From the NCBI GenBank assembly GCA_910588495.1, contig CAJUPU010000014.1, positions 5,017-69,016 on the forward strand: a DNA stretch of 64,000 nt. The letters are read 5' to 3'. Source of the DNA: an uncultured Oscillospiraceae bacterium. Its GTDB lineage: Bacteria > Bacillota > Clostridia > Oscillospirales > Oscillospiraceae. This document shows positions 45,460 to 54,175 of this stretch, piece by piece. Made by a program: the position numbers and the translations under genes. Numbering within the stretch: position 1 is the first letter of the stretch; the number at the start of each line of letters is the position of its first letter. A model generated the notes under the pieces. That model had not been told where the DNA came from. It was given only the letters and a program-made list of their open reading frames with translations, and did not search any database.

Positions 45460-45986
45460 TCCGCCGCCCCCTTGTAGTACCGCGGCAGGCCGCACACCAC
45501 CTCGCACACCCGGTCCGCCCGTTTGGCCAGCGCCCGGTTGACATCGGCCACCAGCCGCAGGTAGTCCTCCGTTCCCCCGGCGTAGTCCGCCCCGCCGGTA
45601 AACACCTCGTTGCTCACCACCACCAGGTCCTTGCACTGCTCCAGCAGGGCGTCCACCCCGCCCACGATGGCGGAGACCGCGCCCTCCACGCTCCCCGCCC
45701 CGGCGGGGCTGTACAGCTCGTTGGCGGCCAGATTGCCCACGCACTCCAGCAACACGGCGCCCCGCCCCGGCAGGCGCACCGAGGACAGATCGGTGTAACG
45801 CTCCACCGTCTCAAATTCCTTGTCCGCCCGCATACGGCGGTGCTTTTCCACCCGCCGCCGCCCCTCTTCGTCAAAGGGCTCCATGGTGGCGATGTAATAG
45901 CGGGGCCGGTGGGGAGAGCGCAGGACCAAGCTCTCGGCGTACTCGCTCTTGCCGCTGGCCGCCCCGCCAATGACTAAGGTAAACAC
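45456..45986 (-). CDS. cobU: Adenosylcobinamide kinase / guanylyltransferase
   Basis: A 176-residue bifunctional CobU. P-loop VIGGAASGKSEYAE (residues 5-18), YYIATMEPFDEEGRRRVEKH with the guanylylated His region, VLLECVGNLAAN, LVVVSNEVFTGG and VCGLPRYYKG. In this protein NEVFTGG replaces the more usual NEVGxGIVP. The start is GTG at 45986, one base after the cobT stop. Confidence 0.93.
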   Translation of the reverse strand: MFTLVIGGAASGKSEYAESLVLRSPHRPRYYIATMEPFDEEGRRRVEKHRRMRADKEFETVERYTDLSSVRLPGRGAVLLECVGNLAANELYSPAGAGSVEGAVSAIVGGVDALLEQCKDLVVVSNEVFTGGADYAGGTEDYLRLVADVNRALAKRADRVCEVVCGLPRYYKGAAE

Positions 45987-45987
45987 C

Positions 45988-47061
45988 TCAGCCCCCCTGG
46001 GGCGTATACGCCTCGATGCCCGTGCCGTCGAAGGTGGTGCCGTCCTGGTACAGGGACAGGGCCATGTCCAGCATGGGGATGGCGCACACCGCCCCGGTGC
46101 CCTCCCCCAGCCGCATCCCGGCGGTGATAAGGGGCTGCTTGCCCAGGGCGTCCAGGACCAGCCGTCCGGCGGGCTCGGCGGACACGTGGCTGGCGAACAT
46201 GGCCTTGCCCGCCTCCGGGCACAGCCGCGCGGCGCACAGCGCCGCCACCGTGCTGATGAAGCCGTCCATGAGCACGGGCACCCGGTACAGCGCCCCGCCC
46301 AGGTAGACGCCGCACATACCGGCGATGTCAAAACCACCCACTTTAGACAGCACGTCCAGGGGGTCCAGGGGGTCGGGGCGGTTGCGCTCCAGCGCCGTCT
46401 CGATGGCCCAGAGCTTGCGCTCCAGCCCCTGGTCGGACAGCCCCGCCCCACGGCCCGTCATCTCGGCCACGGGGCGGTTGAGCAGCACGCAGGCCACGGC
46501 GGAGGAGGTGGTGGTGTTGCCGATGCCCATCTCCCCGGTGGCGATGAGGCCCGCCCCCCGGTCCTTCAGCGCCCGCACCAGCTCCACCCCGGTGAGGACG
46601 GCCTGCTCCGCCTCCCCCCGGCTCATGGCGGGGCCCTGGGTGATATCCTGGGTGCCGTTGCCGATCCTCCGGTCCAGCACGCCGGGGATCTGGCCGGAGT
46701 CCCGCATCCCCATGTCCACCGGCACCACGTCACAGCCGGCCACCAGGGCCATTTTGCACACCGAGGAGCGGTTGGCCCCGGCGTTGCGGGCCACCGCCGC
46801 CGTCACGGTGTAGTCGGTCTGGGTGACGCCCTGGTCCACCACGCCGTTGTCGGCGCACAGCAGCAGCAGGGCACGGCTGGATATGTGGATCTTATGGTCG
46901 AGGGTAAGGGCGGCCATGTCCTCCACCGCTTTTTCCAGCAGGCCCAGGCTGTCCAGGGGCTTGGCGATGGAGGCCCACTGGGCGTGGGCGGCCCGGCGGG
47001 CCTGTTCCTCTCTGGGGTCGGGGGCGATGGCCCCCAGGACCTGGTTCAATGTGTTACTCAT
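45988..47061 (-). CDS. cobT: Nicotinate-nucleotide-dimethylbenzimidazole phosphoribosyltransferase
   Basis: A 357-residue enzyme activating the lower ligand base. RLLLLCADNGVVDQGVTQ-type segment (LLLLCADNGVVDQGVTQ), GMRDSGQIPGVLDRRIGNGT, ATGEMGIGNTTTSSAVA and GRGAGLSDQGLERK are CobT signatures. No bza or bluB gene for making the base is in the window. Overlaps cbiA by eight bases. Confidence 0.96.
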   Translation of the reverse strand: MSNTLNQVLGAIAPDPREEQARRAAHAQWASIAKPLDSLGLLEKAVEDMAALTLDHKIHISSRALLLLCADNGVVDQGVTQTDYTVTAAVARNAGANRSSVCKMALVAGCDVVPVDMGMRDSGQIPGVLDRRIGNGTQDITQGPAMSRGEAEQAVLTGVELVRALKDRGAGLIATGEMGIGNTTTSSAVACVLLNRPVAEMTGRGAGLSDQGLERKLWAIETALERNRPDPLDPLDVLSKVGGFDIAGMCGVYLGGALYRVPVLMDGFISTVAALCAARLCPEAGKAMFASHVSAEPAGRLVLDALGKQPLITAGMRLGEGTGAVCAIPMLDMALSLYQDGTTFDGTGIEAYTPQGG

Positions 47062-48418
47062 GGCGGGACCGTTCCTTTCTATAGCGCTTTGCCCCTTGGA
47101 CGAAGCGATGGGCCATGTGGGGTCTGCCGGGGAAGTACAGGTGGGGGAAGGCGGCGTACAGCCGGTCGTTGACGAAGCCGCACGTCCAGCTCCGCCCCGT
47201 CAGGGGCTTTGACGCGGTCAGGTCCTCCCCGTTGCGGGTGGAGTCCCAGTAGTGGAACTCGTGGACGGGGACGGACTCCCCCGCCTTGAACAGGAGGCTG
47301 TCCGCCGGGGCGCTCAAGCTGGCGTAGCCGAAGCGCACCAGCCGGTCCTGTTTGACCCCCGCGCCGGGCAGATATCCGGCCATGGGCCAGGTCCGGCCGT
47401 CCGTCCCCTCCAGCGACTGCCCCAGGTACAAAAACCCGCCGCACTCCGCCACCGTGGGGATGCCCCCCGCCACCGCCCCTTTGATGGAATCCTTCATGGG
47501 TTGGTTTTCCGCCAGCCGGGCGGCGTACAGCTCGGGGTAGCCCCCGGGAAGATACAGTCCGCAGGCGTTTTCGGGCAGTGCTTCGTCCCGGAGGGGGCTG
47601 AAAAACACCAGCTCCGCCCCGGCGTCCCGCAGGGCGTCCAGGGTCTCGGCGTAGGTGAAGCAGAACGCCTCGTCCCGGGCCACCGCCAGGGGGACCGTTT
47701 CCGCAGTATGGCGGGGCGGGGGCGCCTCCCACCCCGGGCGGCGGTCGAAGAGGGCGAAGAACCGCTCCCAGTCCATGGCCTCGTCCAGGACCTGGGCCGC
47801 CCGGCCGATGCGGGCGGTCAGATCCTCGATCTCCCCGGCGGTGCGCAGGCCCAGGTGGCGGCTCTCCAGCACCGCCTCCGCCATGTGGGGCAGATGGCCC
47901 AGCACGGGCAGGCCCGTCTCCCCCTCCAGCATAGGCTTCAGGGTCTTGGCCAGCATGGGGGAGCAGTCGGTGAGGAACAGCCCCGCGATGTGGCTGGGGG
48001 TGCGAAACTCCAGCAGCCCCTTGATCTGGGCCGCCAGGGTCAGGCTGGCCCCCTTTGGCCGCACCGCCAGCAGGACGGGCAGGTCCAGGGTGTGGGCCGC
48101 GTGCCAGGCGCCGGCCCGGTCCGTGGTCCCCCCCAGGCCGTCGTAGAAGCCCATGGCCCCCTCCACCACCGCCGCGCCCCGGCCCCCGCCGCAGCGGCGG
48201 TACAGGGCCCGGACGGTGTCCTCGCCGGAGAGGAACAGGTCCAGATTGCGGCTGTCCACCCCCAGGGCGGAGCGGTGGAACATGGGGTCGATGTAGTCCG
48301 GGCCGCACTTGAAGGCGCAGGGGTCCAGCCCCTTGTGCTTCAGCGCCGAGAGCAGGGCGCAGGTGAGCACCGTCTTGCCGCTCCCCGAGGCGGGGGCGGA
48401 CACCATCAGCTCAACCAT
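47054..48418 (-). CDS. cbiA: Cobyrinic acid a,c-diamide synthase
   Basis: A 454-residue glutamine amidotransferase making the a and c amides. P-loop APASGSGKTVLT (residues 8-19), KCGPDYIDPMFH, VEGAMGFYDG; the GATase domain has YLPGGYPELYAARLAEN and VAECGGFLYLGQ with the catalytic Cys; EFHYWDS carries the His. Overlaps cbiET by eight bases. Confidence 0.96.
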   Translation of the reverse strand: MVELMVSAPASGSGKTVLTCALLSALKHKGLDPCAFKCGPDYIDPMFHRSALGVDSRNLDLFLSGEDTVRALYRRCGGGRGAAVVEGAMGFYDGLGGTTDRAGAWHAAHTLDLPVLLAVRPKGASLTLAAQIKGLLEFRTPSHIAGLFLTDCSPMLAKTLKPMLEGETGLPVLGHLPHMAEAVLESRHLGLRTAGEIEDLTARIGRAAQVLDEAMDWERFFALFDRRPGWEAPPPRHTAETVPLAVARDEAFCFTYAETLDALRDAGAELVFFSPLRDEALPENACGLYLPGGYPELYAARLAENQPMKDSIKGAVAGGIPTVAECGGFLYLGQSLEGTDGRTWPMAGYLPGAGVKQDRLVRFGYASLSAPADSLLFKAGESVPVHEFHYWDSTRNGEDLTASKPLTGRSWTCGFVNDRLYAAFPHLYFPGRPHMAHRFVQGAKRYRKERSRHE

Positions 48419-49610
48419 GGCAATTGCCCGCGATCAGGAAAGTGGGGTTGTTGGCCATGAGCAGGTGGAGACCGCCCGCCGGTCTGGTCCGGCTGACGGC
48501 GATCTGGGTCACCTGGACCTCCAGCCCGCGGCCGGTGAGGGCGGCGACGGCGGCGGACAGGGTCTCCACCGCGATGGCGGAGATGCACACCCGGGCCGAC
48601 CGGTTTTTGGACAGCGCCAGCTCCACGATCTCCTCCATGCTCCCCTTGGTGCCGCCGATGAACACGGCGTCGGGGGCGGGCAGGTCCCGGAGGGCCTGGG
48701 GGGCCCTGCCCTCTACCAGCTGTAGATTCCAGGCGGAAAACCGCTCTTTGTTTTCACGGATGAGGGCGCAGGCCGCCGCCTCGCACTCCACGGCGTACAC
48801 ACGGCCCTGGGGCGCGGCCAGGGCCAGCTCCACGCTGACGCTGCCGGTGCCCGCCCCCACGTCCCACAGGGTGTCGGCGGGCCGCACCCCCAGCTTGGCC
48901 AGGGCGGCGGCGCGGACCTCCTGCTTGGTCATGGGCACATCGCCCCGGAGAAAGCTGCCGTCGGGCAGGCCGGGGCAGCGGGCCGGGGGCCGGGGCGCGG
49001 CCTCGGCCAGCATCACCGACAGGGAGGGGAAGGACCGGCCGGCCAGCTCCGCCGCCGTGCCAAAGACGATCTTCTCCTCTGGGGCGGACAGGTCCTGCCC
49101 CACCGTGACGGACAGGCCGCCCAGCCCGGCCTGGGTCAGACTATGGCAGATCTCTCCCGGCCCCAGGGCCCCGCCGGTGAGGAAGAAGGCGGGCTTGCCC
49201 TTGGACACCGCCGCCGCCACGTCGCAGTCCACCCCGTGGGCGGACACCAGCTCCCAGTCCTGCCAGGGCAGGCCCAGCCGGGCGGACAGCAGCTGCACGC
49301 TGGAGATCCCCGGAAGCACCCGGGTGGGGATGTCCCGCTCGGCCAGCAGGGGCAGAAGGCCCCGGGCCCCGGAGTAGAACCCGGCGTCGCCGCTGTACAC
49401 CACCACGCACCGGCCGCCCTGGGCCAGGACCGCGTCCAGCAGCTCCTGGGGTTTGACGGCGGCGATCCGCCGCTCCGTGCACCCCTGGGGCAGGTGCTCC
49501 AGCAGGCGCCTGGCCCCCAGGATACACTGCGCGTCCTTCAAGGCGGCGGCGCACTCCGCCGTCATGGTCTCCGGCCTGCCTCCCCCCAGAGAGGCCAGCG
49601 TCACTTGCAT
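48411..49610 (-). CDS. cbiET: Precorrin-6Y C5,15-methyltransferase (decarboxylating), CbiE-CbiT fusion
   Basis: A 399-residue fusion. Residues 1-200 are CbiE (VVVYSGDAGFYSGARGL, LPGISSVQLLSARLG). From about 225 CbiT follows (MTKQEVRAAALAKLGV, LWDVGAGTGSVSVELAL with the SAM-binding glycines, DAVFIGGTKGSMEEI). The fusion order is that of CobL. Start ATG 49610 with GGGGAGATGATGGG upstream; an ATG six codons earlier is less favoured. Confidence 0.94.
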   Translation of the reverse strand: MQVTLASLGGGRPETMTAECAAALKDAQCILGARRLLEHLPQGCTERRIAAVKPQELLDAVLAQGGRCVVVYSGDAGFYSGARGLLPLLAERDIPTRVLPGISSVQLLSARLGLPWQDWELVSAHGVDCDVAAAVSKGKPAFFLTGGALGPGEICHSLTQAGLGGLSVTVGQDLSAPEEKIVFGTAAELAGRSFPSLSVMLAEAAPRPPARCPGLPDGSFLRGDVPMTKQEVRAAALAKLGVRPADTLWDVGAGTGSVSVELALAAPQGRVYAVECEAAACALIRENKERFSAWNLQLVEGRAPQALRDLPAPDAVFIGGTKGSMEEIVELALSKNRSARVCISAIAVETLSAAVAALTGRGLEVQVTQIAVSRTRPAGGLHLLMANNPTFLIAGNCHG

Positions 49611-50344
49611 CCCATCATCTCCCCGCATTTTTTCAGGACCGTGTCGTAGTCCAGCCCGTCCTCCCGGGGGCGGCGGAGGAGCACCAGGTCGATCCCCGCG
49701 GCCTTGGCCGCCGCCGCCTTTTCCGCAAAGCCCCCGGCGGGGCCGCCGTCCTTGGTGACCAGGTATTCGATATGGTATTGGCGGATCAGCGCCTCGTTCA
49801 GCTCCTGGGAGAACGGCCCTTGCAGGGCCAGGATGTGGCTGGAGGGCACCCCCGCCCCCCGGCACGCCTCCAGGCTGGACGCCAGGGGCAGCACTCGGGG
49901 GTACAGCCGCTCCCCGCCCAGGGGGGCGAAGGCGTCCAGCTCCTTGGCCCCGGTGGTGAGCAAAATGTTCCCCTGAGTGGTTTTCAGCCACTGGGCCGCC
50001 TCCTGGGCGGTGGAGAACACCGCCGCCCCCTCCGGCACCGGGCTCTCCTCCCGCAGCAGGCGCAGCAGGGGGACGCGCTCCCCCGCGCAGGCGGCCCGGA
50101 CGCTCTGGCTGGCCCGGACGGCGTAGGGGTGGGTGGCGTCCACGCACAGGTCCGCCCCCCGGAGGGTCCGGGCCATCTCCTCCTCGTCCATCCGCCCGGC
50201 CAGCACCGCCACGCCGGGGATCTCCCCCTGCTCCTCCCGGCCGTATCCGGTGGCCACGCACACGGCGACCGCCCAGCCCAGCCGGGCCAGCTCCAGGGAC
50301 AGCCGCCGCCCCTCGGTGGTGCCGCTGAAGATCACGCACCTCAT
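49601..50344 (-). CDS. cbiJ: Precorrin-6A / cobalt-precorrin-6A reductase
   Basis: A 247-residue reductase of the CobK/CbiJ family. It begins CVIFSGTTEGRRLSLELARLG with the glycine-rich nucleotide segment, then DLCVDATHPYAVRAS, LLRLLREE, ILLTTGAKELDAF and YLVTKDGGPAGGFAEKAAAA, all family-specific. Overlaps cbiH by four bases. Confidence 0.94.
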   Translation of the reverse strand: MRCVIFSGTTEGRRLSLELARLGWAVAVCVATGYGREEQGEIPGVAVLAGRMDEEEMARTLRGADLCVDATHPYAVRASQSVRAACAGERVPLLRLLREESPVPEGAAVFSTAQEAAQWLKTTQGNILLTTGAKELDAFAPLGGERLYPRVLPLASSLEACRGAGVPSSHILALQGPFSQELNEALIRQYHIEYLVTKDGGPAGGFAEKAAAAKAAGIDLVLLRRPREDGLDYDTVLKKCGEMMGCK

Positions 50345-51087
50345 AGCGCCCGCTTCTTCTCGTAGCCCCGGGGGGCGATCATCCGGCCGTGGTCCGCCAG
50401 GGTGGAGGACGAGCCGATGAAGGCGGTGCAGAACATGTCCAGGGACGCGTCCCGCAGCTGGGCCAGGGTCGTCACATGGGCCTCCTCCCCCGCCCGGCCG
50501 GTGCTGCGCACGTAGCCGCACACGGTATCGGGGCTCACGCCCGCGTCCAGCAGGATGTCGCAGGCCCGCCGCAGGTAGTCCGGCCGCTTGTGGGAGGCGG
50601 GGTTGTAGATGGCCATGGAGAAGTCCCCCGCCGCGGCGCACCGCAGGCGGTTTTCGATGACCTCCCAGGGGGTGAGCAGGTCGGACAGGGAGATGACGCA
50701 GAAGTCGTGGCCCACGGGCGCCCCCAGCAGCGCCCCGCCGGACAAGGCGGAGGTGACGCCGGGCACCACCTCCACCTCCACCTCCGGGAACTGGGGGGCC
50801 AGCTGCAAAACGGGGCCCGCCATGCCGTACACCCCCGCGTCCCCGCTGCACACCAGGGCCACGGTCCTTCCGCCCTCCGCCGTTTCCAGCGCCCAGCGGC
50901 ACCGGTCGATCTCCTTTGTCATGGGAGTGGTGTAGGTCTCCTTGTCCGGGTACAGACCCTTCACCAGCTCCACGTACACCGTGTAGCCGCACAGAACCTG
51001 GGCGTCCTCCAGGGCCGCCCTGGCCTGGGCGGTGAAATACTTGGGGTCGCCGGGGCCCAGCCCCACCACATACAGCCGCTTCGCCAT
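50341..51087 (-). CDS. cbiH: Precorrin-3B / cobalt-precorrin-3 C17-methyltransferase
   Basis: A 248-residue SAM-dependent ring-contracting methyltransferase. YVVGLGPGDPKYFTAQA starts the tetrapyrrole methylase fold; LVCSGDAGVYGMAGPV, VVPGVTSALSGGALLGAPVG, AIYNPASHKRPDYL and FIGSSST are CbiH/CobJ motifs. The CbiG domain that can be fused to it in other species is absent. ATG 51087, after GGAGGGTGACGTC. Confidence 0.94.
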   Translation of the reverse strand: MAKRLYVVGLGPGDPKYFTAQARAALEDAQVLCGYTVYVELVKGLYPDKETYTTPMTKEIDRCRWALETAEGGRTVALVCSGDAGVYGMAGPVLQLAPQFPEVEVEVVPGVTSALSGGALLGAPVGHDFCVISLSDLLTPWEVIENRLRCAAAGDFSMAIYNPASHKRPDYLRRACDILLDAGVSPDTVCGYVRSTGRAGEEAHVTTLAQLRDASLDMFCTAFIGSSSTLADHGRMIAPRGYEKKRAL

Positions 51088-51091
51088 GACG

Positions 51092-51868
51092 TCACCCTCC
51101 CTGGGCGGGGGCGTCCGTCCCCCGCCGGAATTCGGTGGTGAATCCGGGGTCGTAGAGCTTGCTGCGCTCATAGCTCTGACCCAAAAAGCCCCCCACCAGG
51201 ATGATGGCGGTCTTCCAGATCCCCGCCGCGTCCCCCGCCGCCGCCAGGGTGCCCACGGTGCACCGGACGATCTTCTCCTCCGGCCAGGTGGCCTTGTACA
51301 CGATGGCGGCGGGGGTGTTCTCCGTATAGGCGCCCCCCGCCAGAAGGGCCGCCTGGACCTTGTCCTGCATCCCGGCGGACAGGAAGATGGCCATGGACGC
51401 CCCGTGGGAGGCCAGCTTTTCCAGCGCCTCCCCCTCGGGCACCGGGGTGCGGCCCGCCATGCGGGTGACGATCGCGGTCTGGCTCACCCCGGGCAGGGTG
51501 TACTCCGCCCCCAGGGCCGCCGCCGCCCCGCAGAAGCTGGACACCCCCGGCGTGTCGTCCCAGGGGATGCCCAGCGCGTCCAGCGCGTCCATCTGCTCCC
51601 GGACGGCCCCGTAGAGGCAGGGGTCCCCGGTGTGCAGCCGCACCAGGTCCAGCCCCCTCTCCCGGGCGTCCTTCATCACATCCAGCACCTGCTCCAATGT
51701 CATCTCCGCGCTGTTGTAGACGGCGCAGCCCTCTTTCGTCAGCCCCAGCAGGGCGGGGTTCACCAGGCTCCCGGCATAGATGACGACGTCGGTCTTTTTC
51801 AGCAGCTCCGCTCCCCGCAGCGTGATCAGATCCGGGGCCCCGGGGCCCGCGCCCACAAAATGCACCAT
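51092..51868 (-). CDS. cbiF: Precorrin-4 / cobalt-precorrin-4 C11-methyltransferase
   Basis: A 258-residue tetrapyrrole methylase. MVHFVGAGPGAPDLITLRGA, VVIYAGSLVN, VRLHTGDPCLYGAVREQMD, GVSSFCGAAAALGAEYTLPG and IFLSAGM are CbiF/CobM signatures. It starts one base after the cbiL stop and ends four bases before the cbiH ATG. Confidence 0.95.
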   Translation of the reverse strand: MVHFVGAGPGAPDLITLRGAELLKKTDVVIYAGSLVNPALLGLTKEGCAVYNSAEMTLEQVLDVMKDARERGLDLVRLHTGDPCLYGAVREQMDALDALGIPWDDTPGVSSFCGAAAALGAEYTLPGVSQTAIVTRMAGRTPVPEGEALEKLASHGASMAIFLSAGMQDKVQAALLAGGAYTENTPAAIVYKATWPEEKIVRCTVGTLAAAGDAAGIWKTAIILVGGFLGQSYERSKLYDPGFTTEFRRGTDAPAQGG

Positions 51869-51869
51869 G

Positions 51870-52571
51870 TCAGCTCTCCTCCTTTACGATCACGGTGGCG
51901 AAATAGCCCACGTCCTGGGGCAGGCGGTCCCAATCGGTCCACACCCGCTCGGTGGGCAGGCCGCAGTCCTCCACCAGCGCCGCCCGATCCAGCTGGCCCG
52001 TCCTGCCCAGCGCCTGGGCGATCTCGCTCAGCCCCCGGCCCGCCTTCATCAGCACCTTGCCGCCGGGCTGCTCCACCAGGGGGGCCACCGGCCCCTTGCC
52101 CACCGGGATGATGTGCAGGGGGGACCCCCAGCTCACCAGGGTGGCGCTGAGCCGCGCCGCCGCCGCGCAGAAGCTGGGCACGCCGGGGATCATCACCGTC
52201 TCGTACCCCCGGCGGTTCAAGACCTCCATCACATACCCCCAGGTGGCGTAGATGGACACGTCCCCCAGGTTGGGCATGGCCACGTCCTCCCCCCGGTCCA
52301 GATGGGCCTGGACGGCGTCCGCCGCCGCCTCGTGCGCGGCTTGGAGCACCCCTTTGTCCTGGGACATGGTGAAGCTCAGGGGCAGGATGGTCTTGCCCGC
52401 CAGGTCCACCGCCCCCCGGACGATGTCCAGGGCCAGCATCTCGCCGCTCTTGGTCTGGGGGGCGGCGATCACCGGGCACCGCGTCAAAACGCGGACCGCC
52501 TTCAGGGTGATCAGCTCCGGGTCGCCGGGGCCCACCCCCACCCCATAGCACACGCCTTTGTTCACTTCCAT
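51870..52571 (-). CDS. cbiL: Precorrin-2 / cobalt-factor II C20-methyltransferase
   Basis: A 233-residue tetrapyrrole methylase: GVGVGPGDPELITLKAV, VIAAPQTKSGEMLALDIV, VAMPNLGDVSIYATWGYVME and MIPGVPSFCAAAARL. It carries out the first ring methylation of the operon. Overlaps the end of cbiD by ten bases. Confidence 0.95.
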   Translation of the reverse strand: MEVNKGVCYGVGVGPGDPELITLKAVRVLTRCPVIAAPQTKSGEMLALDIVRGAVDLAGKTILPLSFTMSQDKGVLQAAHEAAADAVQAHLDRGEDVAMPNLGDVSIYATWGYVMEVLNRRGYETVMIPGVPSFCAAAARLSATLVSWGSPLHIIPVGKGPVAPLVEQPGGKVLMKAGRGLSEIAQALGRTGQLDRAALVEDCGLPTERVWTDWDRLPQDVGYFATVIVKEES

Positions 52572-53662
52572 TGCGCCAATATCTCCTTTGCTCCGTCAGT
52601 GTGGCCCAGGGGGCCGTATACGTTGGAAAACATCACCGCGCCGGTCTGATAGGCCCCCGCCGAGCGCCGGTCCAGGTGGAGCTGGACGGCCCTGAGCAGG
52701 CTGTCCATGACCGCCCGGCGCAGCCCGGCCCCGTCCAGCAGCTCGACGCAGGCGTCGGTGGTGGCCGCGCTCATCAGATCCCGGCACACCTCGACGCCTG
52801 CGCCGCACAGGGCGGCGTGGGCGCAGAACAGCTCCACGCGGCAGTCGGCGTATTTGGAGTGGGTGTTCATGATCCCCCCCGCCGCCTTCACCAGCTTGCC
52901 CGCGTGGCCCACCAGCAGCACCCGCCGGAAGCCCTCCGCGGCGGCGATGTCCAGCGCCTCCCCCAGGAAGTTGGAGCACTTCACCACCGGGACGCCCAGG
53001 CCGTCCAGCCCGGAGGCGCGCAGAAACTCCTCCCCGTAGTTGCCGGGGGTGAGGATCAGGTCCTTGGACTCCAGCGCCGCCTGATGGGTCTGGACCGCGA
53101 TGGTGTCCACGATGGCCCCCTCGCTCATGGGCTCCACGATGCCGGAGGTGCCCAGGATGGACAGCCCCCCCTCCACCCCCAGGGCCGGGTTGAAGGTGCG
53201 GGCCGCGGCCTGCTCCCCGCCGGGGATGGAGATCGCCACCTCCATGCCGCCCGCATAGCCCAGCCTGGCGCAGACCTGCTCCACCTGTTCGCCGATCATC
53301 CGCCGGGGCACCCGGTTGATGGCCGCAGCCCCCACCGGCTGGTCCAGGCCGGGGCGGGTCACCCGGCCCACCCCCTCGCCGCCGTCGATGGACACGCCGG
53401 GGGCGTCCGTTTTCCGCACCGCGGCCCAGACCAGCATCCCGTCGGTCACGTCGTAGTCGTCCCCGGCGTCCTTGCGCACGGCGCACAGGGCGGTCCGCCC
53501 CTCGTCCGCCAGCCTGGCCTGCGCCGGCGCCGCGCTGACCTCCCACCCCTTTGGGGTGATGAGGCGGACCGTCTCCGGGGCCTGTCCCGTCAGCAGCAGC
53601 TGGGCCGCCCCCCCCGCCGCCAGGGCCGCGCAGGTGCCCGTGGTGTAGCCGCAGCGCAGCAT
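52562..53662 (-). CDS. cbiD: Cobalt-precorrin-5B C1-methyltransferase
   Basis: CbiD, an anaerobic-pathway C1-methyltransferase, identified by LRCGYTTGTCAALAAGGAAQ, TRPGLDQPVGAAAINRVPR, FNPALGVEGGLSILGTSGIV, TPGNYGEEFL and LVGHAGKLVKAAGGIMNTHS. The coordinates use the first ordinary start, ATG 53662, giving 366 residues but no ribosome site. Thirteen codons upstream in frame an ACG (53699-53701) stands exactly eight bases after AAGGGAGG; a start there would give a normal 379-residue protein beginning GSFEHYV. So the natural start codon may be the non-canonical ACG or a mutated ATG. An ATG at 53827 lies inside the riboswitch. First gene of the operon. Confidence 0.9.
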   Translation of the reverse strand: MLRCGYTTGTCAALAAGGAAQLLLTGQAPETVRLITPKGWEVSAAPAQARLADEGRTALCAVRKDAGDDYDVTDGMLVWAAVRKTDAPGVSIDGGEGVGRVTRPGLDQPVGAAAINRVPRRMIGEQVEQVCARLGYAGGMEVAISIPGGEQAAARTFNPALGVEGGLSILGTSGIVEPMSEGAIVDTIAVQTHQAALESKDLILTPGNYGEEFLRASGLDGLGVPVVKCSNFLGEALDIAAAEGFRRVLLVGHAGKLVKAAGGIMNTHSKYADCRVELFCAHAALCGAGVEVCRDLMSAATTDACVELLDGAGLRRAVMDSLLRAVQLHLDRRSAGAYQTGAVMFSNVYGPLGHTDGAKEILAQWK

Positions 53663-53719
53663 GGACCGGCCGCTGCGGACGTAGTGTTCGAAGCTCCCCG
53701 TGGCCTCCGCCTCCCTTCG

Positions 53720-53945
53720 TGAAACAAAAAAGCGCCCCCGCCCAAGCAGGAACGCATGACGCACCCTATGGAGGGGCCCGATCAGATCGAGATGCTTCCG
53801 GTTTCGGCAGAATGACCCAGCTGCCATGTATCTGACTTATCCTCCCGGCCGCCGGGGCGGCGGAGGCATCACAGTGACCGACTCGCAGGGACTCTCACCC
53901 TATTCCATGGGCCGCCGGGGCGGCTTGCAGCTGGCACGTTATCGA
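53720..53945 (-). promoter_or_regulatory. Cobalamin riboswitch
   Basis: On the minus strand: closing stem GCCAGCTG / CAGCTGG, then GGAATAGGGTGAGAGTCCC, CGGTCACTGTGATG (a variant of GCCACTG), a GC hairpin, and the B12 box AAGTCAGATACATGGCAG near 53815-53835. An expression platform follows with a GC-rich stem (GGGCGGGGGCGC) and TTTTTT at about 53724-53730, indicating transcription attenuation. Controls the whole cobalamin operon. Confidence 0.93.
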
Positions 53946-53954
53946 ATTGGTGAT

Positions 53955-53983
53955 ATTGTATCATACCCCGGGGCCGCTGTAAA
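53955..53983 (-). promoter_or_regulatory. Promoter of the cobalamin operon
   Basis: Minus-strand TTTACA (53978-53983), 17 bp, TACAAT (53955-53960). Repeat copy C begins only 11 bases upstream of the -35. Confidence 0.8.
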
Positions 53984-53993
53984 GGGAAACTGT

Positions 53994-54135
53994 AAGAACC
54001 TGCATTCGCAGCCGAAACCGCCGGATGGGCGAGGTTTTTTTTTCGCCAGGCAAGGCGCGTTTTCGCAGGAATGCTTGGTGCATTTCAAGAAAGCGCAACG
54101 CAGTATGGCGGAAAAAGACCCGTCCAGACGGGGCG
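53994..54135 (+). repeat. Dispersed hairpin repeat, family 1, copy C, truncated
   Basis: It starts AAGAACCTGCATTCGCA, close to copy B, and keeps the inner stem (GCGTTTTC / GAAAGCGC, one G-T pair) and loop GCAGGAATGC. Alignment with copies A and B is lost near 54135 and the right terminal repeat is missing. AT-richer mobile DNA follows at once. Confidence 0.8.
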
Positions 54136-54175
54136 GTGACGTAAGAAAACATTTTAAGCGAGGGTCGGCGTAGCG

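Noticed and set aside
53663..53827. ATG 53827 as cbiD start
   Set aside because: The added codons lie in the conserved cobalamin riboswitch and its expression platform.
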